Translations under genes and position numbers: made by a program
The notes under the pieces: generated by a model
Seen by the model: the letters and a program-made list of their open reading frames with translations, nothing else
Told to the model about the DNA's origin: nothing
Databases searched by the model: none
Assembly (NCBI RefSeq): GCF_001884065.1
Contig: NZ_MACH01000086.1
Span: 1 to 64,000, forward strand
Direction: 5' to 3'
Length of the DNA: 64,000 bases
From: Bacillus proteolyticus
Lineage (GTDB): Bacteria; Bacillota; Bacilli; Bacillales; Bacillaceae_G
Shown: piece after piece, positions 18,868-28,992 of the stretch
How the letters are laid out: every line of letters starts with the position of its first letter
How positions within the stretch are numbered: the stretch's first letter is position 1

Positions 18868-18970
18868 TAATTACTAAGACTCGCCAAAAACGAGGTAGAC
18901 ATAAAATGTCTTTAGGGAACCTGTCTTGTGCGGTTGTAGCATATAGCCGTTTAGGTGCTATAAACTATAA
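18868..18970 (-). ncRNA. L21 leader (ribosomal protein autoregulatory element)
   Basis: Untranslated stretch of about 100 nt directly before rplU with several short complementary segments, for example GACAGGTTCCCT and AAAGACATTTTATGTCT in the transcript, plus a repeated TATAGC...GCTATA hairpin. Position and look fit the L21 leader family of Bacillota. The assignment rests on position and structure, not on a covariance search. Confidence 0.65.
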
Positions 18971-19022
18971 CATAAAGATGTTATCATGAATCATAGACTA
19001 TTGTCAATAAATGTTCTGCTAA

Positions 19023-20411
19023 CTATTTTTTCCGTTCTACAATTTCTTTCTTACTTCCAAATCGGATAATAGCGTACTTTTCGATAATATCATCTTTAAA
19101 ATAAATTTCAAATGGAAGATTTTTTTGTAATTCTTTTTGTAGAAAATGCTTTTGCAAAATTTTCGGTGCAGCGATTAATACTGCTTCATCTTCTATATTG
19201 CCATATGTAATTAGTTCTCTCTCTAACTCATACGCAATCGTTTCATAAGACATAACATACCCCGTCGCTTTACAAGGTGCACATTCTTCTAATAATACGT
19301 CACGTAACGAATGTTTCTTACGTTTTCGCGTCATCTCCAAAATCCCTAACTCAGTAAACCCAAGCACTCTCGTATAAGTGCGATCATCTTGCATAGCAGC
19401 TATGAGACTTTCCCTTACCTTTTCTTTATCTTCTCGTCTTTTCATATTAATAAAGTCAATTAATATCATTCCGCCAATATCACGAAGTCTTAATTGACGA
19501 GCAATCTCTTCAGCAGCCATTTCATTTGTACGAAGTACTGTATCTTGTAAATTTTGTTTTCCAGTAAACTTACCCGTATTCACATCAATTACAGTCATTG
19601 TCTCCATTTGTTCCACGATTAGATAGGCACCATTTGGGAGCCAAACAATTTTTTGAAGTGCTTTCTCAATTTCACGTTCTATTCCAAAATGATTAAACAT
19701 CGAAGATTTTTCATTATAAAAGGATACTCTTTCTTTCCCTACTTTTTCTTCTAATTCTTTTACCACACTTCTTGTATCTACAACTACTTTTTCAATCGTT
19801 TCAATTGGGTTCTCCTGAAATACACGATCTAAAAACGTCGCTGGTCGATGAAGTAGTAACGGTGCCTTCCCCTGATCTTCTTTTCTTTTTAATTCTTCAT
19901 ATAGTTGTTGCAACCCTTGCATTTCAGCTTGTATTTCATCGATTGTTCCTTTTTCAGAAGCAGAACGGAATATATATCCTCCTGTCCCTTCCACTTCAAT
20001 ATGAAGTAATTCTTGTCTTCTCTTGTTATTTTTTATTTTCCGAGAAACAGCACGCATTTCATCATACGGCATATACACGACATATTTCCCAGTAAATTCT
20101 ATCTTCGCCGTTAACTTTGGCCCTTTCGTATCAATTGCCTCTTTGACAACTTGTACAAGTATTGCTTGTCCCTCATGTATGCGATATGAAGGTGGTACAT
20201 CATCGTATGAAAGATATGCATGTTTTTCTAATCCGATATTTACAAAGGCCGCATTCATTCCAGCAATTGTTCTTACGATACGTCCAACATAAATATGTCC
20301 GACAATTTCCTGCTCTTCATTACGTTTCCATAATAGCTCGACAACTTTTCGCTTCTCTTCTATCGCAACACGCTTTTCCGAACCAGTGTAATTAATATAT
20401 AACGTCTTCAA
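19023..20411 (-). CDS. rng: Ribonuclease G (RNase E/G family)
   Basis: 462 residues. The S1-like domain (about 35-115) starts with HIYVGRIVRTIAGMNAAFVNIG. The catalytic aspartates are in TVIDVNTGKFTG and MILIDFINM, and a zinc-link-like CAPCKATG is near 405. RNase E/G endonucleases cut single-stranded A/U-rich RNA in rRNA maturation and mRNA decay. B. subtilis has no RNase E/G, so this gene between rplU and spoIVFB is a group difference. It is separated from rplU by the leader region, and spoIVFB lies 67 bp upstream. Confidence 0.94.
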   Translation of the reverse strand: MKTLYINYTGSEKRVAIEEKRKVVELLWKRNEEQEIVGHIYVGRIVRTIAGMNAAFVNIGLEKHAYLSYDDVPPSYRIHEGQAILVQVVKEAIDTKGPKLTAKIEFTGKYVVYMPYDEMRAVSRKIKNNKRRQELLHIEVEGTGGYIFRSASEKGTIDEIQAEMQGLQQLYEELKRKEDQGKAPLLLHRPATFLDRVFQENPIETIEKVVVDTRSVVKELEEKVGKERVSFYNEKSSMFNHFGIEREIEKALQKIVWLPNGAYLIVEQMETMTVIDVNTGKFTGKQNLQDTVLRTNEMAAEEIARQLRLRDIGGMILIDFINMKRREDKEKVRESLIAAMQDDRTYTRVLGFTELGILEMTRKRKKHSLRDVLLEECAPCKATGYVMSYETIAYELERELITYGNIEDEAVLIAAPKILQKHFLQKELQKNLPFEIYFKDDIIEKYAIIRFGSKKEIVERKK

Positions 20412-20456
20412 AATTCTTTCCTCACTTTATAATTTTCTTTGCTTTTACAATAATAA

Positions 20457-20486
20457 AAGGTTAGTGTTATCGTCAACACTAACCTA
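20457..20486 (-). terminator. spoIVF operon terminator
   Basis: Hairpin AAGGTTAGTGTT / AACACTAACCT overlapping the spoIVFB stop, followed by TTTTATTATT on the minus strand. Confidence 0.8.
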
Positions 20487-21339
20487 TCAATTCTTCAACA
20501 GATGACGTTGTTCGTTTTTCAGCAAAATACGCATAGAGCAATTCATTTTCATCCAATGTGTAATGCTCTTTATATTTTCCATGGACGATAATAGAGTGTT
20601 TGTATCCTCTACGAAATTTCGTGAAAATCGTATATAAACGATCTTCTGTATTCACCTCAATAGGTGCAATTTTTTCAATATCTCTTTTATTCCCATAATA
20701 ACGTTCTAATAAAAAGCGCATAAATGCGTACCGTCTTTGTTTCCATTCTTGATACAAAGAAATCGCTAGAAAAACAAGTAATACCCACATCATAATGTTA
20801 TTACTATTCCAAAATAACTGCCACCCTAATATTACACTAAAAAAAACACATGACAATTTCATCATCTTTTCATGTGCTTGTAAATAAGGAAAACGATATG
20901 ATAATACATTAAATAATACTTTTCCACCATCAAGTGGCCAAATAGGCAATAAATTAAAACCTAAAATAACGACATTATTCCACACAAAGAAATGATACAA
21001 ATCATCAGTTACCCAACCCGCTTGATACAAAATATAAGCGACTGCAATCATCCATATATGCTGAATTGGCCCCGCTATAACGACAATTAATTCTTCTTTT
21101 AATGACTTATTCCCATGTTCTTCGAGCTCAGCTACGCCACCAAAGGGCAAAAGCTGAATTTGTTTAATACGCCAATTATAATATGCAGCTGCAAAAGCAT
21201 GCCCAAGTTCATGAACTAGAACGATACAAAATAGTAATATTAATTCTTTAAAGCGTGCCGTGAAAATACCAATAATGATAATAACCCAAAACAATGGATG
21301 TACTGTAATTTTTGTTAAAACCTCTCTATATTTAATCAA
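20479..21339 (-). CDS. spoIVFB: SpoIVFB, pro-sigma-K intramembrane metalloprotease
   Basis: 286 residues, site-2 protease family. Zinc ligands H43 and H47 with E44 in VHELGHAFA, and D137 in LLPIWPLDGGK, at the same numbers as in B. subtilis. About six membrane helices occupy residues 1-190. A CBS-like cytosolic C terminus follows. It cleaves pro-sigma-K in the mother cell when released from SpoIVFA/BofA inhibition. The start overlaps the end of spoIVFA by 8 bp. Confidence 0.97.
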   Translation of the reverse strand: MIKYREVLTKITVHPLFWVIIIIGIFTARFKELILLFCIVLVHELGHAFAAAYYNWRIKQIQLLPFGGVAELEEHGNKSLKEELIVVIAGPIQHIWMIAVAYILYQAGWVTDDLYHFFVWNNVVILGFNLLPIWPLDGGKVLFNVLSYRFPYLQAHEKMMKLSCVFFSVILGWQLFWNSNNIMMWVLLVFLAISLYQEWKQRRYAFMRFLLERYYGNKRDIEKIAPIEVNTEDRLYTIFTKFRRGYKHSIIVHGKYKEHYTLDENELLYAYFAEKRTTSSVEELIG

Positions 21340-22078
21340 ATGAAATCACCTGAATCGGATCAATAAATTTTTCATTCTTTTTCATCGCGAAATAAAATTT
21401 GCCGTTTTTATTATTTTCGTCGCTATTCACCGTTCCGATTTTTTGTTTTTTTGAAACGTAATCATATAACTTCACTGACATATCGTTTAAATTTCCATAC
21501 CAAGACTCCGTGCCATCAGCGTGTTGAATTTGAACTGTATTTCCAAGTTCCTCTTTCTTGCCCGCAAAAACAACTACACCTTCATTCACTGACTCAACCG
21601 TTGCATTTGTAGCCGTTTGAACAAATACACCTTGGCCATTTTTTTGAAACCCTTGCATCACCTTTCCAGAGGCAGGAATCGCATAATCCTTTTGCTGAAT
21701 AGCCTTTTCTTTTTTCTCATTTGGAGAAAAGAAAACGAGAGGTTTTCCAAACTGCTTTTCATACCATTTCGATATAGTAGCAAATTGAAACTCTTCTTGC
21801 ATAACTTTTTCTGTGACAGCTCTAGTACCATCAAAAGAAGAAGGTGCATTCTTAAATAAAATAGCAACTGAGAGAACTAATATTGCTGACAGCAAAACTT
21901 TGAAGAGAAAAACTTCTTTTCGAAATAGAGGGTGAATTTCCTTCTCTCCTTCTTCAATAAATACCGTGTCACTATCAAAGTCTCCTCCAGCAAAATACTG
22001 ATCTTCCTCCATCCTTTCTTGCTCTGCTTTCCTTTTCGCAATCCGCTTTTTAATTTCTTCCACACGTCTATTCTTCAT
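21332..22078 (-). CDS. spoIVFA: SpoIVFA, inhibitor and scaffold of SpoIVFB
   Basis: 248 residues. A charged cytosolic N terminus (MKNRRVEEIKKRIAKRKAEQ) precedes one transmembrane helix at about 77-95. A C-terminal M23/LytM-type domain (about 155-245) lacks a complete catalytic set: QIQHADGTESWYGNL is seen instead of an HxH pair. SpoIVFA holds SpoIVFB inactive in the outer forespore membrane and is degraded by SpoIVB/CtpB. First gene of the spoIVFAB operon. Confidence 0.94.
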   Translation of the reverse strand: MKNRRVEEIKKRIAKRKAEQERMEEDQYFAGGDFDSDTVFIEEGEKEIHPLFRKEVFLFKVLLSAILVLSVAILFKNAPSSFDGTRAVTEKVMQEEFQFATISKWYEKQFGKPLVFFSPNEKKEKAIQQKDYAIPASGKVMQGFQKNGQGVFVQTATNATVESVNEGVVVFAGKKEELGNTVQIQHADGTESWYGNLNDMSVKLYDYVSKKQKIGTVNSDENNKNGKFYFAMKKNEKFIDPIQVISFD

Positions 22079-22184
22079 ACTGTCTCCTTTCTTTAGTGAG
22101 CCTTATTCAAATAGAAACAGTTATATACAGTTTGTACATATGTATGAGTTATGGAAGAAAGATATTCATGCGAAGAAAAAAAGA

Positions 22185-22214
22185 AAGCACTCCGCATTTA
22201 TGCGAAGTGCTTTT
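22185..22214 (-). terminator. minCD terminator
   Basis: Hairpin AAAGCACTTCGCAT / ATGCGGAGTGCTTT with a T run on the minus strand. Confidence 0.85.
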
Positions 22215-23010
22215 AACGAATTCCAAAGAAATTTTTCATCTTTGTAAATACCGATACTTTTTCTTGTTCAAATGCTTGTAATGGCACATTCTCACCTAAC
22301 AAACGTCTTGCAATATTGCGATAAGCTATTGCTGCTTTTCCGCTCGGTTGCAACGCTACAGGTTCGCCTGTATTCGTAGCACGAATAACTTCATCATCAT
22401 CTTCGACAACACCAAGAAGCTCGATTGACAATGTACGTACGATTTCATCAACATCTAACATATCCTGTTCATGAAGCATATGACTACGCACACGGTTAAT
22501 GACAAGTTTCGGCGGTTCAATATCCTCTTTCTCTAAAAGCCCGATAATACGATCCGCATCACGCATTGAGGATACCTCTGGTGTTGTTACAACGATTGCT
22601 TTATCCGCACCTGCTACAGCATTTTTAAATCCCTGCTCAATCCCCGCAGGACAATCAATTAATATGTAATCATAATCTTGACGTAATACTTGTATTAATT
22701 CATCCATTTGTTCAGGTGTTACCGCCGATTTATCGCTCGTTTGTGCTGCAGGTAATAAATAAAGATCATCAAAACGCTTATCTTTAATAAGAGCCTGAGG
22801 TAAACGACAACGCCCTTCAACGACATCAACAAGATCAAATACAATACGATTTTCCAGCCCCATTACTACGTCTAAATTGCGTAAACCGATATCTGTATCA
22901 ATTAAACACACTTTCTTTCCAGATAACGCAAGGGCTGTACCAATGTTCGCAGACGTTGTAGTTTTACCTACGCCGCCTTTTCCAGATGTAATTACTATTG
23001 CCTCTCCCAC
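22213..23010 (-). CDS. minD: Septum site-determining ATPase MinD
   Basis: 265 residues. Deviant Walker A GKGGVGKTTTSANIG near 10-24, Walker B-like YILIDCPAGIEQG, and a C-terminal amphipathic membrane-targeting helix (about 253-265, VFTKMKNFFGIR). It recruits MinC to poles and past septa to block FtsZ assembly. It lies 2 bp after minC in one operon. Confidence 0.98.
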   Translation of the reverse strand: MGEAIVITSGKGGVGKTTTSANIGTALALSGKKVCLIDTDIGLRNLDVVMGLENRIVFDLVDVVEGRCRLPQALIKDKRFDDLYLLPAAQTSDKSAVTPEQMDELIQVLRQDYDYILIDCPAGIEQGFKNAVAGADKAIVVTTPEVSSMRDADRIIGLLEKEDIEPPKLVINRVRSHMLHEQDMLDVDEIVRTLSIELLGVVEDDDEVIRATNTGEPVALQPSGKAAIAYRNIARRLLGENVPLQAFEQEKVSVFTKMKNFFGIR

Positions 23011-23012
23011 AG

Positions 23013-23699
23013 CTATACAATTCCCCTTTCTAACTTTGTTAAATTAGGTCTAAGATGAGTGAGAAGTTGCAGGCGATCGACAACAATGTGATTGTTCTCA
23101 TTAATATACGCACATTCGGCCGCCTCCGCTCCGTCCTCTTTCTCTTCCGGAGCCCGCATTGTCACATCACTAATTCGGAGTTGCATAGGGTTCATAATAG
23201 ATGCAGCAATAACAGCTTCTGAATCTCCATCATACCCCGCATGTGCAACCCCTCTTAGTGATCCCACGACAAAAATATTCCCCCCAGCGATAACCGTTCC
23301 GCCTGGATTAACATCTCCAATTAATAATAAATTTCCTTTTACATGTAAAACTTGTCCAGAGCGAACAATTTTGGAAATAGGGACAATTTCTGTTTCTTCT
23401 TTCCAAGCTATTGCTTCTGCTTTTGTTATAACATCACTATCAATTGATTCCACAACAAGATTCTTCTTATTGCGAATTAACGTACGAATCTCTTCTTGTT
23501 GTACTTCTGTTAAATAACGATTTCCTACTTTAACACGCACTTCAATCAAAGAACGTCCGTCACCATCATAGTAATGTGTAGAAAGCTTTTCATCCAATTC
23601 TTTTAATAGTTCAGAGAATGAACAGCAATCATCTAAATGAAGTGTTATTCCATCTTTTGTCCCTTTTATCGTTACATTTTGTTGCTTTTTTTCTTCCAC
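23013..23699 (-). CDS. minC: Septum site-determining protein MinC
   Basis: 228 residues. N-terminal FtsZ-interacting domain (about 8-100, [15 protein letters not shown]) and a C-terminal beta-helix (about 118-215) with [31 protein letters not shown] shortened here to its key motifs GDVNPGG and [10 protein letters not shown]. Inhibits FtsZ polymerisation with MinD. Lies downstream of mreBCD, as in B. subtilis. Confidence 0.96.
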   Translation of the reverse strand: MEEKKQQNVTIKGTKDGITLHLDDCCSFSELLKELDEKLSTHYYDGDGRSLIEVRVKVGNRYLTEVQQEEIRTLIRNKKNLVVESIDSDVITKAEAIAWKEETEIVPISKIVRSGQVLHVKGNLLLIGDVNPGGTVIAGGNIFVVGSLRGVAHAGYDGDSEAVIAASIMNPMQLRISDVTMRAPEEKEDGAEAAECAYINENNHIVVDRLQLLTHLRPNLTKLERGIV

Positions 23700-23734
23700 T
23701 AAAGTTCACCCCACCGATTCAATTCGACATAAAA

Positions 23735-24280
23735 TTAGAAAATCCTTTTTTCTTTTTCTTCCATCGCTTTTGAAAGACGCACTAAATATCGTCTCAGTGG
23801 GAAACAAACTATCAATAAGAAAATTCCATTTAGCAATAAAGTAGCAAGGAGACGATCAGTGAAAAAGACATACGCCGACATGTGAGTACGCCCTAACAAA
23901 GTTAAAAATCCATACACATAATACTCTAATGCTGCAATACTAGCTAATACGATAGAAACAACAATAAATAAATTCAATTGCAATACCTTCATCGCACTAT
24001 AAACTAAATATGTCAAAATTGGATAAGCAAATATATATATACCAACAAGTTCTGTGTATACGGTATCAAATAAGAAACCAAATAATAGTCCGTAGTAAAT
24101 CCCTTGAACCAGACCATAGTACACTGTAATAAAACATAACACAATTATAAAGAAATGAGGTGCTGCTATACTGTCTTTCCAAAAGACGTCTATTGGAACA
24201 ACAGTAGAGAACATATTTTCAAATAAAAAAACAAAAAGGAGCAAAAGAGGAAGAGCTGCTCTTTTTAAAACTTTCATCAT
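23735..24280 (-). CDS. mreD: Rod shape-determining protein MreD
   Basis: 181 residues, hydrophobic, with five or six predicted membrane helices from residue 8 to about 165 and a basic C-terminal tail. Member of the elongasome, with MreB, MreC and RodA. Two adjacent ATGs (24280, 24277) follow a G-rich ribosome-binding site. It lies 14 bp after mreC. Confidence 0.94.
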   Translation of the reverse strand: MMKVLKRAALPLLLLFVFLFENMFSTVVPIDVFWKDSIAAPHFFIIVLCFITVYYGLVQGIYYGLLFGFLFDTVYTELVGIYIFAYPILTYLVYSAMKVLQLNLFIVVSIVLASIAALEYYVYGFLTLLGRTHMSAYVFFTDRLLATLLLNGIFLLIVCFPLRRYLVRLSKAMEEKEKRIF

Positions 24281-24294
24281 CTCTTCTTCCCCCC

Positions 24295-25152
24295 CTATTC
24301 TAACGGTGCCGAAGGCGTGTCACGTTTGACAACCGTAATATGCTCTACGTCATTTAAATCAGCAGCAGGTTTTACATAAGCTGTTTTTGTTAAACCGTAT
24401 GGATCAGGCTGAACATCAACGATTTTTCCGATTACAAGACCCTTCGGGAAAATATCACCAAGTCCAGATGTTACAACTAGTTGATCTTTTTGTACTGGTA
24501 CATCAGAGCCAATCTTTGTGAAAAGAAGTAATTGTTTTTCTTTATCGTAACCTTCAATCAACCCAAAGATTTTTTCTTGTCCTTGTACAATAGCAGAAAC
24601 ACGGTTTGTTCGGCTCATAGAACTTAACAACTCTACTGATGATGTAAACTGAGATACACTTTTCACTCGTCCAACTAAACCTTGTGAAGTTATTACCGCC
24701 ATATCTTTTTTAATTCCTTGTTGTGCCCCTTTATCAATTCCAACTAGATCGTACCATTTGTCGGGATTACGAGAAACAACAGTAGCTGGAATTTCAGTAT
24801 AACCGCTATTTAACGCTGTTTTACCAGTTAACTCTTGTAGTTTCTTTTTATCATCTTCTAATTGCTTTACGTCAACTGATAACTTTGCATAGTTATCTAA
24901 TTTTGCTTTTAATTCTTTATTCTCTTCATACGTGCGCTTTACATCTTCTACGTTTTCGAAGAATCCGGCAACATAATTCGCTGGCTTTTGGAATACACGT
25001 TCTACAACACCGACAGTATCTTTTATAAACTGCTCGGGCCATGTTAAACTGTTCCGTTCTTTCAATGAGATTCCAATCAATGCCACGAGAAGAATAATAC
25101 TAACTAACAAAACAATTAATCTTTTGTTTAAGAAAAACTGTGGCACGTTCAC
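24295..25152 (-). CDS. mreC: Rod shape-determining protein MreC
   Basis: 285 residues. Short cytosolic N terminus, one transmembrane helix (about 10-28), a coiled coil (about 65-110, rich in K/E/L heptads) and two beta-barrel domains with ATVVSRNPDKWYDLVGIDKG and GLVGRVKSVSQF. It links MreB filaments to penicillin-binding proteins outside the membrane. Middle gene of mreBCD. Confidence 0.97.
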   Translation of the reverse strand: MNVPQFFLNKRLIVLLVSIILLVALIGISLKERNSLTWPEQFIKDTVGVVERVFQKPANYVAGFFENVEDVKRTYEENKELKAKLDNYAKLSVDVKQLEDDKKKLQELTGKTALNSGYTEIPATVVSRNPDKWYDLVGIDKGAQQGIKKDMAVITSQGLVGRVKSVSQFTSSVELLSSMSRTNRVSAIVQGQEKIFGLIEGYDKEKQLLLFTKIGSDVPVQKDQLVVTSGLGDIFPKGLVIGKIVDVQPDPYGLTKTAYVKPAADLNDVEHITVVKRDTPSAPLE

Positions 25153-25187
25153 ACCCTCTTAATTTCATTGATTTTTATTTTGCAATA

Positions 25188-26231
<1,044 letters not shown>

Positions 26232-26365
26232 TCACGGACTCATTTTCTCTTACTTTATATGATAAAAACAGTACGTTTTTTTATATCTGTATCCTTTTTG
26301 TAGATAATTTTCTACAAAAAACTCATAAATCACATTATAAAACAAAATAAGTAAAAAGCATAGTC

Positions 26366-27043
26366 TTAAATATGACCTTTTTCCTTTAAACTCACGAATT
26401 TATGGTCACCTATTATAATATGATCGAGCACTTCAATTCCGATAATCTGGCCGCATTCTACTAAACGTTTTGTTACTTCAATATCTTCTCGGCTCGGCGT
26501 AGGATCTCCTGAGGGATGGTTATGAAGACATATTATAGAGGCTGCTGCACGACGGAATGCTTCTTTAAAAACTTCCCTCGGATGCACAATCGACGTATTT
26601 AAACTTCCAATAAAAATCGTTTGCCTATGTATAACTTGATTTTTTGTATTCAAATATAAACACACAAAATGCTCCTGCTGTAAAAAACGCATCTCTTCCA
26701 TCATATAACTCGCACAATCTTCCGGGCTTCGAATGCTATATCTATTCCGATATTCTAAACGAACCATTCTTCTCCCTAATTCAAAAGCAGCCATAAGTTG
26801 CGACGCTTTTGCGATTCCAACACCATGAATGCTTATTAGCTCTTCTAATGTTGCGTCTTTCAACATTCGTAAACCATCAAAATGGTGTAAAATTTTATCT
26901 GATAACGTTAAAACTGTATCTTCTTTAGAACCTGTTCTGAGTAATACTGCAAGAAGCTCTCGATTCGATAAACTTCCAGCTCCTTCTAACAATAAACGCT
27001 CCCGTGGCTGTTCCTCTTTCACAACATCACGAATACCGTTCAT
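26366..27043 (-). CDS. radC: RadC/JAB1-type protein (YsxA)
   Basis: 225 residues. An N-terminal helix-hairpin-helix-like part (ELISIHGVGIAKASQLMAAFELGRR) precedes a C-terminal MPN+/JAMM metalloprotease-like domain with the motif HNHPSGDPTPSREDIE. The zinc ligands are complete, though the biochemical role of bacterial RadC is unsettled. The maf-radC-mreB order is as in B. subtilis. Confidence 0.95.
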   Translation of the reverse strand: MNGIRDVVKEEQPRERLLLEGAGSLSNRELLAVLLRTGSKEDTVLTLSDKILHHFDGLRMLKDATLEELISIHGVGIAKASQLMAAFELGRRMVRLEYRNRYSIRSPEDCASYMMEEMRFLQQEHFVCLYLNTKNQVIHRQTIFIGSLNTSIVHPREVFKEAFRRAAASIICLHNHPSGDPTPSREDIEVTKRLVECGQIIGIEVLDHIIIGDHKFVSLKEKGHI

Positions 27044-27075
27044 TTCTTCACCTCTTTTTTATTAGTTCTCTCAAA

Positions 27076-27106
27076 GAAAACCCCATGCAATTTTACGCAT
27101 GGGTTA
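27076..27106 (-). terminator. maf terminator
   Basis: Hairpin ACCCATGCG / TGCATGGGGT followed by TTTTCTTT on the minus strand. Confidence 0.75.
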
Positions 27107-27668
27107 CATCGCTATCAAACTGTTTTAATTCACGAACAAGACGTGCAATTGGCAAGCCTACCACACTATAATAATCCCCTTGAATGTGCTGAACAAAAAT
27201 AGATCCTTTCCCTTGGATCCCATAACTTCCTGCTTTATCAAGTGGTTCCTTCGATGCAACGTATGCGTCAATTTCATCTTCTGTTAATTCCCAAAACGTC
27301 ACTTCTGTACGCTCATAAAAAGTTACCGTTTTCTCTTTTAATATAATCGCAACACCAGTATATACTTCATGTGTTTTCCCTGATAATAATTGTAACATTT
27401 CTTTCGCCTCAGCCCCATTAGACGGCTTTCCAAGAATACGTGACTCATATGTAACAATTGTATCTGCACCTAATACAATATCATCACTATAATTTTCTGC
27501 TACGGCAGATGCTTTTTGTAAAGCAAGCGACATAACAATATCAGAAGGTGATGAATATGCACCAATCGTCTCATCTACTTCACTAACAACAACTTCAAAT
27601 GGCACATCAGCTAATTCAAGCAGTTCCTTCCTCCGAGGTGATCCTGAAGCTAAAATAATTTTTTTCAT
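27093..27668 (-). CDS. maf: Maf, nucleoside triphosphate pyrophosphatase
   Basis: 191 residues. Begins [19 protein letters not shown], the diagnostic Maf N terminus, followed by [17 protein letters not shown] and [23 protein letters not shown] with key residues as in the dTTP/UTP pyrophosphatase branch. It hydrolyses non-canonical or excess dTTP/UTP and affects septation in Bacillus. The longer open frame to 27818 was not used because an AAGGAAGG site and the conserved start support ATG at 27668. Confidence 0.95.
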   Translation of the reverse strand: MKKIILASGSPRRKELLELADVPFEVVVSEVDETIGAYSSPSDIVMSLALQKASAVAENYSDDIVLGADTIVTYESRILGKPSNGAEAKEMLQLLSGKTHEVYTGVAIILKEKTVTFYERTEVTFWELTEDEIDAYVASKEPLDKAGSYGIQGKGSIFVQHIQGDYYSVVGLPIARLVRELKQFDSDVTHA

Positions 27669-27835
27669 GTTTTCTCCTTCCTTTCTCATATGAAGCAGAA
27701 CAATTCCTATCAATCGTATCAAAGGAATAGTTTTCCCACAAATTAGAGAAATATCATTTTCTCTAATTAAAATAATAATTTTTTTAATACGATTATACTC
27801 TGCCCACAAAGAAAGCACTTTGTTCTAAATTCAAA

Positions 27836-27870
27836 AGAAAAGAAAGAAGTATAAATACTTCTTTCTCCTT
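27836..27870 (-). terminator. spoIIB terminator
   Basis: Hairpin AGAAAGAAGTAT / ATACTTCTTTCT with a T-rich tail just after the SPOR-domain gene. Confidence 0.75.
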
Positions 27871-27880
27871 CATCTTATTA

Positions 27881-28816
27881 TCATTTCACTTTTTGTGAAA
27901 CTATTTTTTCATATGAAAGTAAGCCATCAATAATAACTTGATTTAATTTAGCTACAGATTCCTTATCACTCTTCCCTTCCTTAATTGTTTGCACGGCTAC
28001 TGACGTGTACGTATAAAGCTTCTTCGCATCTTCACGCTTCATACTTTTCCCTTCTTTTTCAATCGCTTTCCACTCTTTTGTGATTGCTTCTATATCTTTT
28101 GGGTTACTCTTTCCACTAGTTTGCACACCGAAAACGTATTTTTCAAAATGAGTATACAATGGCTGTATTTTCGCTAAAAACCCACCCACTTCTTTATCAT
28201 TTTTGAGTAATGCTTTATCTGTAATATCCCAATTTTTTTTCAAAACTGAAACACCATCTTGCTTATACTGGCCTATTAATTGATTCACAGCTTGTTCATC
28301 ACTTGCAACACCAACAACTAACGCATACTTATCACCACTCGGTTTCAAAGCAGCCACGCCTCCATTACTTTTCCACTCTTCAATAGCTGCCTGTCCCTTT
28401 TCTTCAGAGGAGTATAGCCCTCCTTGAACGAAAAATAGTTTCATTGGTTCTAATGCAGCTCCTACCTGCGCTTTTTGTTCTACCGTTCCGTCCACCTTTT
28501 GTTCCTCATTACCTGTCTGCTTCGAAGCCGTTACCGTACCTTCCCCTGTTGTCCCTTGTCCAGTTAATAAATGAATTATCCCCATCCCAAATACAGTACC
28601 GATAATAATTGCAGTTGCAACGATTGCGATTATTGTTGTACTCCATTTCTTTCGGTATTGTGCCATAGACGATGTCTTTTCTTTTTTAAAAGGTACAACG
28701 TTTTGCGGTCTTTCACTTTCGACTACCATCCATTCAAACTCATCTTTCTTCTTTTCTTCATACTTCGCTTCTGTTCCATTTACTTTCACCGAGATCGTTC
28801 GTGATTGCTTGTCCAT
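27881..28816 (-). CDS. spoIIB: SPOR-domain protein, SpoIIB-like
   Basis: 311 residues from ATG 28816, which follows GAGGTGAGGTG. A GTG five codons earlier is less well spaced. Cytosolic N terminus, one transmembrane helix at about 60-85 (TIIAIVATAIIIGTVFGMGI), an extracytoplasmic linker, and a SPOR-type domain (about 125-200) expected to bind denuded septal peptidoglycan. The place upstream of maf matches spoIIB of B. subtilis, which speeds septal wall dissolution at engulfment. Sequence similarity is weak outside the architecture, so the name is by synteny. Confidence 0.8.
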   Translation of the reverse strand: MDKQSRTISVKVNGTEAKYEEKKKDEFEWMVVESERPQNVVPFKKEKTSSMAQYRKKWSTTIIAIVATAIIIGTVFGMGIIHLLTGQGTTGEGTVTASKQTGNEEQKVDGTVEQKAQVGAALEPMKLFFVQGGLYSSEEKGQAAIEEWKSNGGVAALKPSGDKYALVVGVASDEQAVNQLIGQYKQDGVSVLKKNWDITDKALLKNDKEVGGFLAKIQPLYTHFEKYVFGVQTSGKSNPKDIEAITKEWKAIEKEGKSMKREDAKKLYTYTSVAVQTIKEGKSDKESVAKLNQVIIDGLLSYEKIVSQKVK

Positions 28817-28955
28817 ACACTCACACCTCACCTCTTATCGTTGTCCGCATCATATCATATTCATTTCACAAAAAAACGAGATATTTGTCAGAGGAATTCG
28901 CCAAATTATCCTATATAATTATCTTATATGTATGCATTTGACTTCATTTGTAGAA

Positions 28956-28992
28956 CAAAAAACTAGATAGCAAATACTATCTAGTTTTTTTC
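28956..28992 (-). terminator. folC terminator
   Basis: Hairpin AACTAGATAGTA / TACTATCTAGTT-type with a T6 run at the folC stop. Confidence 0.85.

Noticed and set aside
27669-27818. 50-residue N-terminal extension of Maf
   Set aside because: Maf proteins start at [13 protein letters not shown], and a good ribosome-binding site lies just before that ATG.
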